DNA from: Cryomorpha sp963741985
GTDB taxonomy: Bacteria > Bacteroidota > Bacteroidia > Flavobacteriales_D > Cryomorphaceae
Reading direction: 5' to 3'
DNA: 64,000 nt
NCBI GenBank assembly: GCA_963741985.1
Contig: CAVUKD010000004.1
Span: 744,001 to 808,000 of the forward strand
Positions 34,405 to 42,638 of the stretch are shown piece by piece (positions within the stretch are counted from its first letter, which is position 1; the number at the start of each line of letters is the position of its first letter). Made by a program: the position numbers and the translations under genes. The notes below the pieces were generated by a model. It was not told the origin of the DNA. It saw only the letters and a list, made by a program, of their open reading frames with translations, and did not search any database.

Positions 34405-34428
34405 CAAAACGAAATTTACAAATTAATC

Positions 34429-37400
34429 TTAATTCGTTTTAATGAATTTACCGGTTTTAACCGCTTCTCCAGCCTTCAACATAACAATATATGTACCTGT
34501 AGCAAGCTCGGAAGCATTAAAAGTCAATTCCTTCTTTCTTCCAGATTCCATTTGCTTTGGAGCAATAGAGCGAACCAAGCGTCCATCAAGTGAATAGATT
34601 TTCATGCTCACCGCGTCATTGGTGCCGAGATCAAAACGAATGGATCCATTTTCACGAACCGGGTTTGGGTAGATCGTCAATTCACTCAAAGCAGGTATTT
34701 CCGATTCAACGCCTTCTATACCCGTACTTTCATTGAGTAAATAGTCGGTACGGAAAATACCTCTTCCATGCGATCCTGCATAAACTACACCGCTGTTATT
34801 GACTTTATAATTAGGTCTTTTTTGTTGACGAAGGTCAAATATTGGAACACGGTTCATGGCTCCATTATTGGCAACAGACCACGTGGCTCCATTGTCGCCG
34901 GAATAATAAATTCCGTATTCGGTACCTACCAAAAACACATTGGGGTCATTTACATCCATAACGATAGAATAACACGGCATTCCTCTAATAGCATCATCCA
35001 CATTCCAAATATTCTGAAATGAACCAGCACCATCAGCACTTGCTGCAGTATCAGAAACACGTACTTTACCAAAACCACCGTAATTTCCTTCAGTGATTGC
35101 TACCCTTTCGCTTGAAGCAGGCTGACCAATAGTAGTACCTTGACCTTGGGAATAATCGACGTCTATGTCGGTAATAACTCCCTGACCATTGTGAATAACT
35201 TTTCTATCAAGTGCAAAAGCAGGGTCCTGATAATTCAATTGAAGGGGCCCCCATGCACTATTAAATCCTTTATACCGGATTAACTGACCTGAATCGTAAC
35301 CTACATACAGAATATCTCCATCCGGTGACCATTCCACACATGATGGATTTGAGCTCTCTCCCTGATGAATTTTGAACCAATGAGGTGTACCGTTCGTTTT
35401 TAGCGGTTGGCGTGTAACATATATTCCATTTGAAAAAGCGGCGGCCAACATGAACTGTCCTTTTTCCTGAATGACTGTAGTATCAGCCACCTCATGAAGG
35501 ATTACAGAATCACCCCCAATTATTCGCACATAATACGAATAGAAATTGATATCCTCATCAAGGACTGTGGTAACCATTAGATCGCTATTGTCAGCATCAG
35601 TCACAATTTGGGTACCGGCAGGGATTTTACCAATGATGGTATCACCCGCTGCGGTAACTTCATATTGCCCATCACCGAAAAAATTCACATAAGGATCATC
35701 GCCGCTGGGAGTATAATGGACATATTGTTCAGAATACTCATTGTTTTCATTTTCATAAAGGGAAATATCTGTAAAGAAATCATTTCCACCTCCGGATCCA
35801 ACGGTCGAGAGGTCACCTACCTCAGTGACATTCCCACCTCCTGTTGCTGAACGATAAACGGCACCATTATAAATGGTAGAAAACATAAAATCGGGAATTA
35901 CTTGTGAAATTTCACAAGAAAAACCATCCCCCCCGGTAAACTGAACCGCCTGTTGAGGAGTTGCACCATTCAGCGTAACAAACAGTGTACCGTTATCTTG
36001 AGTACCACCCATTACTTGTCCTGACGGACTGAATGCGATTGCATAAAATTGGGTTGTTACATAATTCCTATTCAAATCATTCCAAGAAAGACCCTTATCA
36101 TTGGATCTAAAAATTCCACCGTCGGAACCGATATACAACCGATTATTTGCATCCCAGGCTGAGGTATGCATATCAGGGTGCACGTAAGCCGATGATGGAG
36201 GCGAACCCGGTGCTGATACATACCCTTCACTAATAACTTCCCAAGTAAATATCCCGGGAACAGTATTTGGAGGCAACGTATATCTATAATTGCTTGCTGA
36301 TCCACCCATTATAATTTCCTGAGCATTGTTTGCATTTGTTCCAGGTACGATGGTAATCATATTGTCATAATTACCCTGACCGGTAAAAGGGTCAAATTGG
36401 GAAGAACTACCAGAACTTGCGGGAGCAATAACATACCAAGTCAGACCCGCATTCTTTGTAGCATATATAGCCTTTAAATTTCCGGATCCTGAAGCCACCG
36501 AAGCCGCCATAAAGTTTTTATCATCAGCAGATATTGAAAGGTCAATGGTCGAATTTCCAGAAAGTCCGAAAGGTGCATCGCTATTCCTCAATTCGAAAGT
36601 AGCTCCTGCATCGGTAGACACATAAACCCTTGGTCCTACAGCTACAATTAAGTTTTGCCCATCAGCAGAAATAGCCAGATCACCTACTGGCGCAATGTTT
36701 AATCCCTGAGGAAGTGGTCCAAGCTCTGTATCACCATGAGTAAAAGGATAAAGTCCAAAATTAGAACCAATCCATAGTTTGTCAGGATCGTTTGGATCGC
36801 CAGCAAGTGAGTTAGTATAAGCCCAAGCATCGCTTGGACTAAACATGTTCGGTTCAAAATCATTCACAAGATTCCACGTACTTCCTTGGTCGTTAGAAAC
36901 AAATAAGCCACCACCAATAAAATTAGAATTCTCTGTGCCACTTGGGGTACCACTTTCTCGGCTATGACCCGTTCCAACATAAATAGCACCATTGCCAAGC
37001 ATTGCTATCGAGCCTACAATGAGATTCTGATCAAAATTTGTAAGTCTGGACCAACTCTGACCACCATTGGTAGATTTAAACAATCCTCCCGAAACACATC
37101 CCGCAATAAGGGTATTAACATCATTTGGAAAAGGTAGAATTGCACGCGTGCGACCGCCCACATTATCAGGTCCCATTGCTGCCCATGAAATATCGTCATT
37201 TTTGGCTGAGAGGTGATTTTTGTCCATTTCACGCACAGACCGGCGCATTCCGATAATATCTTCAGGTTCTATTTCACCTGTATATACGTTGGAACGTATG
37301 GATTTATAATATTCCCATGCACCTTCAATCCCTTGAGATGAATGAAACTCACTTCTCGGAATGTAGGCGTTTTCAATTCCTTCACCACAATTATCCGTGG

Positions 37401-37464
37401 TAAACCATACGGTGGCAGTAAGAGCCACGATAGAAAGTGAAATAAGTAAAAATCTGAATTTCAT
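34429..37464 (-). CDS. Secreted beta-propeller (sortilin/BNR-like) protein with type A T9SS sorting domain
   Basis: This 1011-residue protein has an N-terminal signal segment (about 4-22), then AAMGPDNVGGRTRAI and many BNR/sortilin-like repeats (GGLFKSTNGGQSWSRL, VSNDQGSTWNLV, ATKNAGLTWYV, GIFRSNDKGLSWNDL, YYSGDNGATWSV). These should form one or two beta-propellers. The last 80 residues are a type A T9SS domain starting LTIYPNPVRENGSI and ending TGKFIKTN. It is therefore exported through the T9SS and anchored or released at the surface. Binding to sugars or proteins is possible but unproven. Confidence 0.9.
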   Translation of the reverse strand: MKFRFLLISLSIVALTATVWFTTDNCGEGIENAYIPRSEFHSSQGIEGAWEYYKSIRSNVYTGEIEPEDIIGMRRSVREMDKNHLSAKNDDISWAAMGPDNVGGRTRAILPFPNDVNTLIAGCVSGGLFKSTNGGQSWSRLTNFDQNLIVGSIAMLGNGAIYVGTGHSRESGTPSGTENSNFIGGGLFVSNDQGSTWNLVNDFEPNMFSPSDAWAYTNSLAGDPNDPDKLWIGSNFGLYPFTHGDTELGPLPQGLNIAPVGDLAISADGQNLIVAVGPRVYVSTDAGATFELRNSDAPFGLSGNSTIDLSISADDKNFMAASVASGSGNLKAIYATKNAGLTWYVIAPASSGSSSQFDPFTGQGNYDNMITIVPGTNANNAQEIIMGGSASNYRYTLPPNTVPGIFTWEVISEGYVSAPGSPPSSAYVHPDMHTSAWDANNRLYIGSDGGIFRSNDKGLSWNDLNRNYVTTQFYAIAFSPSGQVMGGTQDNGTLFVTLNGATPQQAVQFTGGDGFSCEISQVIPDFMFSTIYNGAVYRSATGGGNVTEVGDLSTVGSGGGNDFFTDISLYENENNEYSEQYVHYTPSGDDPYVNFFGDGQYEVTAAGDTIIGKIPAGTQIVTDADNSDLMVTTVLDEDINFYSYYVRIIGGDSVILHEVADTTVIQEKGQFMLAAAFSNGIYVTRQPLKTNGTPHWFKIHQGESSNPSCVEWSPDGDILYVGYDSGQLIRYKGFNSAWGPLQLNYQDPAFALDRKVIHNGQGVITDIDVDYSQGQGTTIGQPASSERVAITEGNYGGFGKVRVSDTAASADGAGSFQNIWNVDDAIRGMPCYSIVMDVNDPNVFLVGTEYGIYYSGDNGATWSVANNGAMNRVPIFDLRQQKRPNYKVNNSGVVYAGSHGRGIFRTDYLLNESTGIEGVESEIPALSELTIYPNPVRENGSIRFDLGTNDAVSMKIYSLDGRLVRSIAPKQMESGRKKELTFNASELATGTYIVMLKAGEAVKTGKFIKTN

Positions 37465-37583
37465 GTGTTTATATTTAATTTCAAAAATTAGGCAATTTGT
37501 ACTATTATTTGGGTGCTAAATATAGACAATTCCTTTAATTCTAAACCATTTTAGAAGCGCCAGAAATTTCCATACTATTGTAC

Positions 37584-38456
37584 TTAAAAAAGATGTTTCT
37601 CTGCGTGATAGGATGATCGGACAAGGGGTCCGCTCTCCACGTACCGAAATCCTTTCTTCAATCCTATTTCTCTATATTCATTAAATTTTTCGGGAGTAAC
37701 AAATGATTTTACAGGCAAATGTCTTCTTGTCGGCTGAAGGTACTGCCCTAAAGTTAAGACATCTACACCTACAGAACGCAAGTCGTCCATCGTTTCCAAA
37801 ATCTCTGTTTCGGTCTCACCAAGTCCGAGCATTACTCCTGACTTGGTGCGCATGTCTCCTTTCTTCAATCGGCGCAAAACCTCAAGACTCCGATCGTACT
37901 TAGCTTGAATTCTTACCTGTTTTGTCAAACGACGAACGGTCTCCAAATTGTGGGAAACGATCTCTGGAGCGACTTCAATGATACGTTGGAGGTTCTCCCA
38001 TTTGCCTGCAAAATCAGGAATTAAAGTCTCCAAAGTAGTATTCGGTGACTGTTGACGAATCGCTTTCACGGTCTGACTCCAAATAATACTTCCTCCATCA
38101 GGCAGGTCGTCACGATCGACAGATGTAATTACACAGTGTTTAACTCCCATGAGGCTCACTGAACGTGCTACTTTTCCGGGCTCGAATGTGTCTACAATTC
38201 CCGGACGACCTGTTTCGACAGCACAAAAGCCGCATGAGCGTGTGCAGATATTTCCAAGAATCATAAAAGTAGCAGTTCCTTCTCCCCAACATTCTCCCAT
38301 ATTCGGGCAGCTTCCGCTTTCGCAAATGGTATGGAGATGATGCTCATCGACTATTTTTCGAACTTTTTTAAAGGCTTCTCCTGTTGGAAGTTTTACGCGG
38401 AGCCATTTTGGCTTCGCAACTTTCATTTGTTTTTCTCTCTCTAAAATTTCCGGCAT
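37584..38456 (-). CDS. lipA: Lipoyl synthase
   Basis: LipA is a radical-SAM enzyme that inserts two sulfurs into octanoyl groups bound to lipoyl domains. The 290 residues have the auxiliary cluster motif as CESGSCPNMGEC, the radical-SAM motif CTRSCGFC, and a C-terminal region ending VESGPLVRSSYHAEKH with the conserved RSSY serine. The start codon directly abuts the stop of the upstream gene on the same strand, so the two are coupled. Confidence 0.96.
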   Translation of the reverse strand: MPEILEREKQMKVAKPKWLRVKLPTGEAFKKVRKIVDEHHLHTICESGSCPNMGECWGEGTATFMILGNICTRSCGFCAVETGRPGIVDTFEPGKVARSVSLMGVKHCVITSVDRDDLPDGGSIIWSQTVKAIRQQSPNTTLETLIPDFAGKWENLQRIIEVAPEIVSHNLETVRRLTKQVRIQAKYDRSLEVLRRLKKGDMRTKSGVMLGLGETETEILETMDDLRSVGVDVLTLGQYLQPTRRHLPVKSFVTPEKFNEYREIGLKKGFRYVESGPLVRSSYHAEKHLF

Positions 38457-39212
38457 TTATTTATTGAATTTTTTTCCGAATTGTAAACAAACATAAAAAT
38501 TTAGAAATAGTTGATAGTTTTTGGAGAAAGCCATAATTTCTATCTCATCAATCGGATAATAATCAACCGTTGCGCCTACCTCAATTCCTTTTATCCCATT
38601 TCGATCAGCATCATATTCAAAATTAAAGGCAAACGCTCCGTACAAACCCGGGTGCAATTTTAACTCATCAATTCCACGTAATACTCCGGCTCGGCCTATT
38701 ATATCTTGTGATTGATGCTTGTCGGGATCGTACTTCTCAACGATTATTTTGGAATACCTGTATTGTTCGGGAATACCTATTTGCAAATATACAGGTTTAG
38801 TAATTCCCAAAGATGGACCCACCCGCCACGTATAACCAACAGAAACTCCCGATTTGCGGATTTTATCGAAACTTACCACGCGCATACCGTATGAAGGTCG
38901 AAAAATGAAAAAGCTATTGAGCTTACCGAAAATGTAGCTACGCGTATTCTCAATGGTATTATAGCTTTTGATTTCTTTCGCGTGTTTCATCCCCACCATT
39001 TCAAACTGAAAAATGCGGTACTTAAATGCAGTTTTGCCTTTCCCAAAAGTGAGGTGAGCACCCCAACCGTTGGTATGCAAAATCCCTCCGCCATAAATTG
39101 AGTTATTATATACGATAGTGGCTTCATCGAAGATGGTGGATTCTTCCGTTTGGCAATAACTCACCAAAGGTAGAAGCAGTACGAACCAAATTATGTATAT
39201 TTTTCGAACCAA
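38457..39212 (-). CDS. Putative outer-membrane beta-barrel protein upstream of lipA
   Basis: This 251-residue protein has a signal peptide (MVRKIYIIWFVLL through SYCQ). It consists of alternating strands with Tyr/Phe/Gly (GGGILHTNGWGAHLTFGKG; YGMRVVSFDKIRKSGVSVGY) and a final aromatic strand (LNFYVCLQFGKKFNK). Similar barrels sit next to lipA in other Bacteroidota, but the role is unknown. No ATG is available: the frame is open back to a stop at 39240, and TTG at 39212 gives the proper signal peptide. Confidence 0.65.
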   Translation of the reverse strand: MVRKIYIIWFVLLLPLVSYCQTEESTIFDEATIVYNNSIYGGGILHTNGWGAHLTFGKGKTAFKYRIFQFEMVGMKHAKEIKSYNTIENTRSYIFGKLNSFFIFRPSYGMRVVSFDKIRKSGVSVGYTWRVGPSLGITKPVYLQIGIPEQYRYSKIIVEKYDPDKHQSQDIIGRAGVLRGIDELKLHPGLYGAFAFNFEYDADRNGIKGIEVGATVDYYPIDEIEIMAFSKNYQLFLNFYVCLQFGKKFNK

Positions 39213-39298
39213 ATTAATATTGTAAAACAGTTTGCTAATTTAACACTTTTCAAGTTTATGTCTAATCCCACAGCACATATTTTTCTTATACTCGAGAT

Positions 39299-39673
39299 TT
39301 GCGCACGCTCTGTATGCATCATGCCTCGGCTATTTTACTCCAAACCGATGCCCCAACGGACAATCATGGTAAGGTTGAAAAATTCTCTCCGACTGATCTC
39401 ATAACCACCTCCTTAGAGGGTTGCATGATCACAATTATGGGTATTGCTGCCGACACTCATGGATTCACCTTCGGAAATGGAGAAGCAGATATCTCTAAAA
39501 GCATGGCTTCCAATCCGCGCCGGACACATAAAATACAAATAGTTTTAAAGTTTCCCGACTCATACTACCAAGAAAAGCAAAAATTAATTTTGGAAAAAGG
39601 TGCTCGAAACTGTCCCGAGGCCAAAAGTTTACATCCAGATATTGATCAGGATATTAAATTCCAATTTGAATAA
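39299..39673 (+). CDS. OsmC-family protein, N-terminus apparently frameshifted
   Basis: The protein has the OsmC core TDAPTDNHGKVEKFSPTDLI, a first cysteine in SLEGCM and a second in GARNCPEAKSLHPDI, the peroxidatic and resolving pair of thiol peroxidases that reduce organic hydroperoxides. The listed start is TTG 39299, but the family normally has about 12 more residues. Those are readable in this frame as YFSYTRDLRT from 39278, while the ATG at 39258 (MSNPTAH) lies in another frame. Adding one T near 39278 would join them. It overlaps the convergent ytxJ by 20 bases. Confidence 0.75.
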   Translation: MRTLCMHHASAILLQTDAPTDNHGKVEKFSPTDLITTSLEGCMITIMGIAADTHGFTFGNGEADISKSMASNPRRTHKIQIVLKFPDSYYQEKQKLILEKGARNCPEAKSLHPDIDQDIKFQFE

Positions 39674-40016
39674 CAGCATTCAGTCGAAGTGAAATTTCGC
39701 TTCCACTAATCGCCATATGGGACTTTACATCAATGAGTTGATGATTATGATACAAAAATATTTGAGGTGATTCGTGTTGGACATCGGTTATTTCGGAGAG
39801 TTTATTACTCACTGCACGATTTCCGATCACATCGATAAGAAAATAAGTTAGGCGTGGATCCGGATTACGTTCGAGGCGAACTTTTGCAACACTGCTTATT
39901 GCACAGCGATTGCTGTGTTTTAATAGCAGGAAGCAGTCAGTGGAAATCTCTGAGTCACCGTGGAGAACAGCTTCAAGCTCTGCTTCAGACGATATGGAAT
40001 GCCATACTACTGGCAT
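39654..40016 (-). CDS. ytxJ: YtxJ-type monothiol bacilliredoxin (DUF2847)
   Basis: This 120-residue thioredoxin-fold protein has the family site FLLLKHSNRCAISSVAKVRL (Cys near residue 38), then a strand-helix pattern with YFLIDVIGNRAVSNKLSE and HESPQIFLYHNHQLI, where Ser-Pro is the cis-Pro. YtxJ (BrxC) proteins act with bacillithiol as disulfide reductants. The presence in this genome fits the bacillithiol-using Bacteroidota. Its ATG overlaps the stop of the small lipoprotein gene upstream (TAATG), and it converges with OsmC. Confidence 0.85.
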   Translation of the reverse strand: MPVVWHSISSEAELEAVLHGDSEISTDCFLLLKHSNRCAISSVAKVRLERNPDPRLTYFLIDVIGNRAVSNKLSEITDVQHESPQIFLYHNHQLIDVKSHMAISGSEISLRLNAVIQIGI

Positions 40017-40150
40017 TAGCTATTTGACTGATTGCCTGTTGGCTGTTCTACCTTGCTATAAGCCGCGCAAGCCTGATGCTGCGATCGGCAAGAAGAAAAG
40101 ACCAAAGCACCTACAAAAAGTAAAACGAGTATGAATGCAGTTTTTTTCAT
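40016..40150 (-). CDS. Small lipoprotein (44 residues) coupled to ytxJ
   Basis: A short frame, below usual size cut-offs, starts at ATG 40150 with MKKTAFILVLLFVGALVFSS followed by Cys21. That is a lipoprotein signal peptide with lipobox VFSSC. The mature part is only 24 residues, contains a second cysteine (QHQACAAYS) and ends NQSNS. Its stop shares a base with the ytxJ start. The Cys-Ala-Ala-Tyr context is like small lipoproteins seen in other Bacteroidota. The function is unknown. Confidence 0.7.
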   Translation of the reverse strand: MKKTAFILVLLFVGALVFSSCRSQHQACAAYSKVEQPTGNQSNS

Positions 40151-40182
40151 TTCTTTAATTAACGTAATGGATACAAAGATAG

Positions 40183-40211
40183 TTTAAACGAATAATATCC
40201 CAATATATTTG
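40183..40211 (+). promoter_or_regulatory. Promoter of the Omp85-like operon
   Basis: TATATTTG at 40204-40211 matches the -7 consensus; a TTT at 40183-40185 lies 18 bases before it. Since this element covers 40209, translation cannot begin there, which supports the start at 40272. Confidence 0.55.
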
Positions 40212-40271
40212 AATTGGATACCACAATATGCTACTATTTATTCAGTTATATCACACCGGAGCCCACATCTT

Positions 40272-42005
40272 TTGAATAAGACCATCTTAATAATTCTTTT
40301 TGGAACCTTCCTGCATGCTTTTGCAGGATTCAATCCGGTTTCAGCTCAGGAGTATCTCTTTGTAATACATTCTGACCAAGATTTTCCCGAGAGTTCGCGG
40401 ATTAATATATTGCGGTCTGCGCCTGATTCCGTTGGTGTGCTGGTAAAATTACGCCAAATACGCTCTGATCTTGTTAATCTGGGATACCTCACAGCAGGTT
40501 TTAATAGCATTCATTGGAAAACCGACACAGTAGTAGTAAATCTAGAAGCCGGCGGTCGGTATGAATGGGCACGACTAAAACCCGGAAATGTTCCTGAAGA
40601 ATATCTTTCGCAAATCGGCTTTCGCGAAAAGCTATACAGAAATGAGCGTTTTTCACCGGGAAAATTGGCCGATTTATATGAAAAAACGGTCAGAATTGCA
40701 GAGAGTAATGGATACCCTTTTGCATCGATTCATTTGGATAGTATATCGATTGCTCTTCATGAAATTGAGGGTGTACTTCAGTTGGATCTCAATCAATTTA
40801 CACGTATAGATAGCCTGATTTTGAAAGGAGATGTGACGACCAATCGCCGCTACATCAAAAACTATTTGGGAATCGAGGACGGCATGCCTTACGATCAAAG
40901 CCTTCTCGATAAAATCCCGGTTCGGCTTAAGGAGCTGCCATTTATAAAAATAATTAAACCATACGAGGTCGGAATGCGACCGGGAAAAGCAGATATTTAC
41001 TTGTATCTCAATCCGAAAAAAGCGAGCAATTTTAATGGAATTTTGGGAATATTGCCAGATAATGAAACCGGCAAAACCCAAATCACAGGCGATGTAGCCC
41101 TGAATCTCCTCAATAGTCTCAAGCATGGTGAAGCCATTAATCTGAAATGGCAGCGACTTCAAACACGAACCCAACAACTTGACCTTCATCTCGCTTATCC
41201 GTACATTCTCAATACACCGATCGGTACGGATTTAAATTTTAACCTGTACCGTCAGGATACCATCTTTAGCCAGGTAAATTCTGTTTTAGGATTGCAATAT
41301 TTTTTCAAGGGGGGTAATAAGGTGAATCTATTTTATGAAAATCATCAGGCAAATGTGATTTCGGCACAGTCTTTTTCTATAGAGAAATACATCGATTCGC
41401 GTACAAATATGTTTGGAGTCGGAATAGAAACCATGCGTCTAGACTACCGTTTCAACCCCACAAAGGGCTATTTCATTGATGGATCCGTTGCTGCCGGAAA
41501 GAAGAAAATCCTAAAAAATCCGGAGGTGGAAGAATCGGCCTATGACGGAATTAACACTGTGAGCGACATTTACAATTTGCATTTATCTACCGGAATTTAC
41601 CTTCCTTTCGCCGGTCGCTCAACTCTATTACTAAGAATTCGTGGTGCTTCGATTGTCAATGAAAAAATTTTTCGAAACGAAATTTTTCGTGTCGGTGGAC
41701 TAAAAACCTTACGCGGATTTGATGAACAGTCTATATATGCCTCTTCATATGGAATTGGAACCATCGAATACCGGTTTATCTTAGAAGAAAATTCAAATTT
41801 TTTCGTATTTTTTGATCAGGGAATTTATGAAAACCGCAGCGTCGGCAATTATTCTTCCGATACTCCTTTCGGTTTTGGAGCAGGAATAAATTTCGAAACG
41901 AAACCGGGTATTTTCTCGTTTACCTATGCTTTAGGCAAACAATTTGACAATCAAATTTTACTGCGTAACGGCAAAATACATTTTGGATTTATAAGTTTCT
42001 TCTAA
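40272..42005 (+). CDS. Omp85/BamA-like outer-membrane protein with POTRA-like repeats
   Basis: From TTG 40272 the protein has 577 residues and a good signal peptide (MNKTILIILF through NPVSAQ). POTRA-like segments follow (about 30-260), for example IDSLILKGDVTTNRRYIKNY, then a C-terminal barrel with the Omp85 signature FRVGGLKTLRGFDEQSIYAS near residue 480 and a final strand ending GFISFF. It is shorter than BamA and resembles TamA-like or surface-antigen proteins; a role in OMP or lipid export is inferred. A longer N-terminus from 40209 is unlikely because of the promoter. Confidence 0.8.
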   Translation: MNKTILIILFGTFLHAFAGFNPVSAQEYLFVIHSDQDFPESSRINILRSAPDSVGVLVKLRQIRSDLVNLGYLTAGFNSIHWKTDTVVVNLEAGGRYEWARLKPGNVPEEYLSQIGFREKLYRNERFSPGKLADLYEKTVRIAESNGYPFASIHLDSISIALHEIEGVLQLDLNQFTRIDSLILKGDVTTNRRYIKNYLGIEDGMPYDQSLLDKIPVRLKELPFIKIIKPYEVGMRPGKADIYLYLNPKKASNFNGILGILPDNETGKTQITGDVALNLLNSLKHGEAINLKWQRLQTRTQQLDLHLAYPYILNTPIGTDLNFNLYRQDTIFSQVNSVLGLQYFFKGGNKVNLFYENHQANVISAQSFSIEKYIDSRTNMFGVGIETMRLDYRFNPTKGYFIDGSVAAGKKKILKNPEVEESAYDGINTVSDIYNLHLSTGIYLPFAGRSTLLLRIRGASIVNEKIFRNEIFRVGGLKTLRGFDEQSIYASSYGIGTIEYRFILEENSNFFVFFDQGIYENRSVGNYSSDTPFGFGAGINFETKPGIFSFTYALGKQFDNQILLRNGKIHFGFISFF

Positions 42006-42625
42006 TGAAAAAACTTGGTTTCGTTTTTCTTCTTCTTTCAATATTAGCCTTTCAAAAGGAGAGTATTGCCGTGACTCCGCAGGATCCATTGGTGCGTTTT
42101 CTCAAAGAATATTTGAAAATTAAATACAATGGCGTGCCTTTCGCTAAATTTATTTATGTCGCCGCGAAAAGGCAAAGGCTCTATCTTATCGACGGAGATT
42201 CGATCGTAAAATCGTACCGCATTTCAACGGCCGAGAATGGAATCGGAAACCTCTCCGGAAGTTACCAAACACCTGAAGGGCTGCATAAAGTTGCTGAAAA
42301 AGTTGGCGACGGTCTGCCTGTGAATACAGTTATCAGAAGCAAAATCGCAACGGATCAAAGAGTCGTACCTATCATAAAGGCAGAAAAGGATGATACGGAC
42401 TACATCACCACACGGGTCATACATCTCAGAGGTTTGGAAGAAGGTGTAAACGCTGGAGAAGACAAAGATTCTTATACTCGGGGAATATTTATTCATGGCA
42501 CTCAGGAGGAGGGACTGCTCGGTACGGCAGCAAGCAAAGGCTGCATTCGGATGTCGAATAAAGATATTATCGACCTTTTCGATAGCGTAGAAGTTGGTAC
42601 ATTTGTGATTATCCTGAATAATTAG
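42005..42625 (+). CDS. L,D-transpeptidase (YkuD domain)
   Basis: This 206-residue protein has a signal peptide (about 1-22) and a YkuD catalytic domain with RGIFIHGTQEE and the active site SKGCIRMSNKDI, giving the His and Cys of the family. It links peptidoglycan peptides or attaches lipoproteins in the periplasm. The ATG overlaps the stop of the Omp85 gene (TAATG), so both are made from one transcript. Confidence 0.9.
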   Translation: MKKLGFVFLLLSILAFQKESIAVTPQDPLVRFLKEYLKIKYNGVPFAKFIYVAAKRQRLYLIDGDSIVKSYRISTAENGIGNLSGSYQTPEGLHKVAEKVGDGLPVNTVIRSKIATDQRVVPIIKAEKDDTDYITTRVIHLRGLEEGVNAGEDKDSYTRGIFIHGTQEEGLLGTAASKGCIRMSNKDIIDLFDSVEVGTFVIILNN

Positions 42626-42638
42626 GAAAAAACACAGA

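Noticed and set aside
39910..40134. A plus-strand frame of 74 codons over ytxJ and the small lipoprotein
   Set aside because: It is antisense to two frames with clear signatures and has none of its own.
40209..40271. Longer N-terminus of the Omp85-like protein from TTG 40209
   Set aside because: The -7 promoter element TATATTTG covers this codon, and TTG 40272 gives a normal signal peptide.
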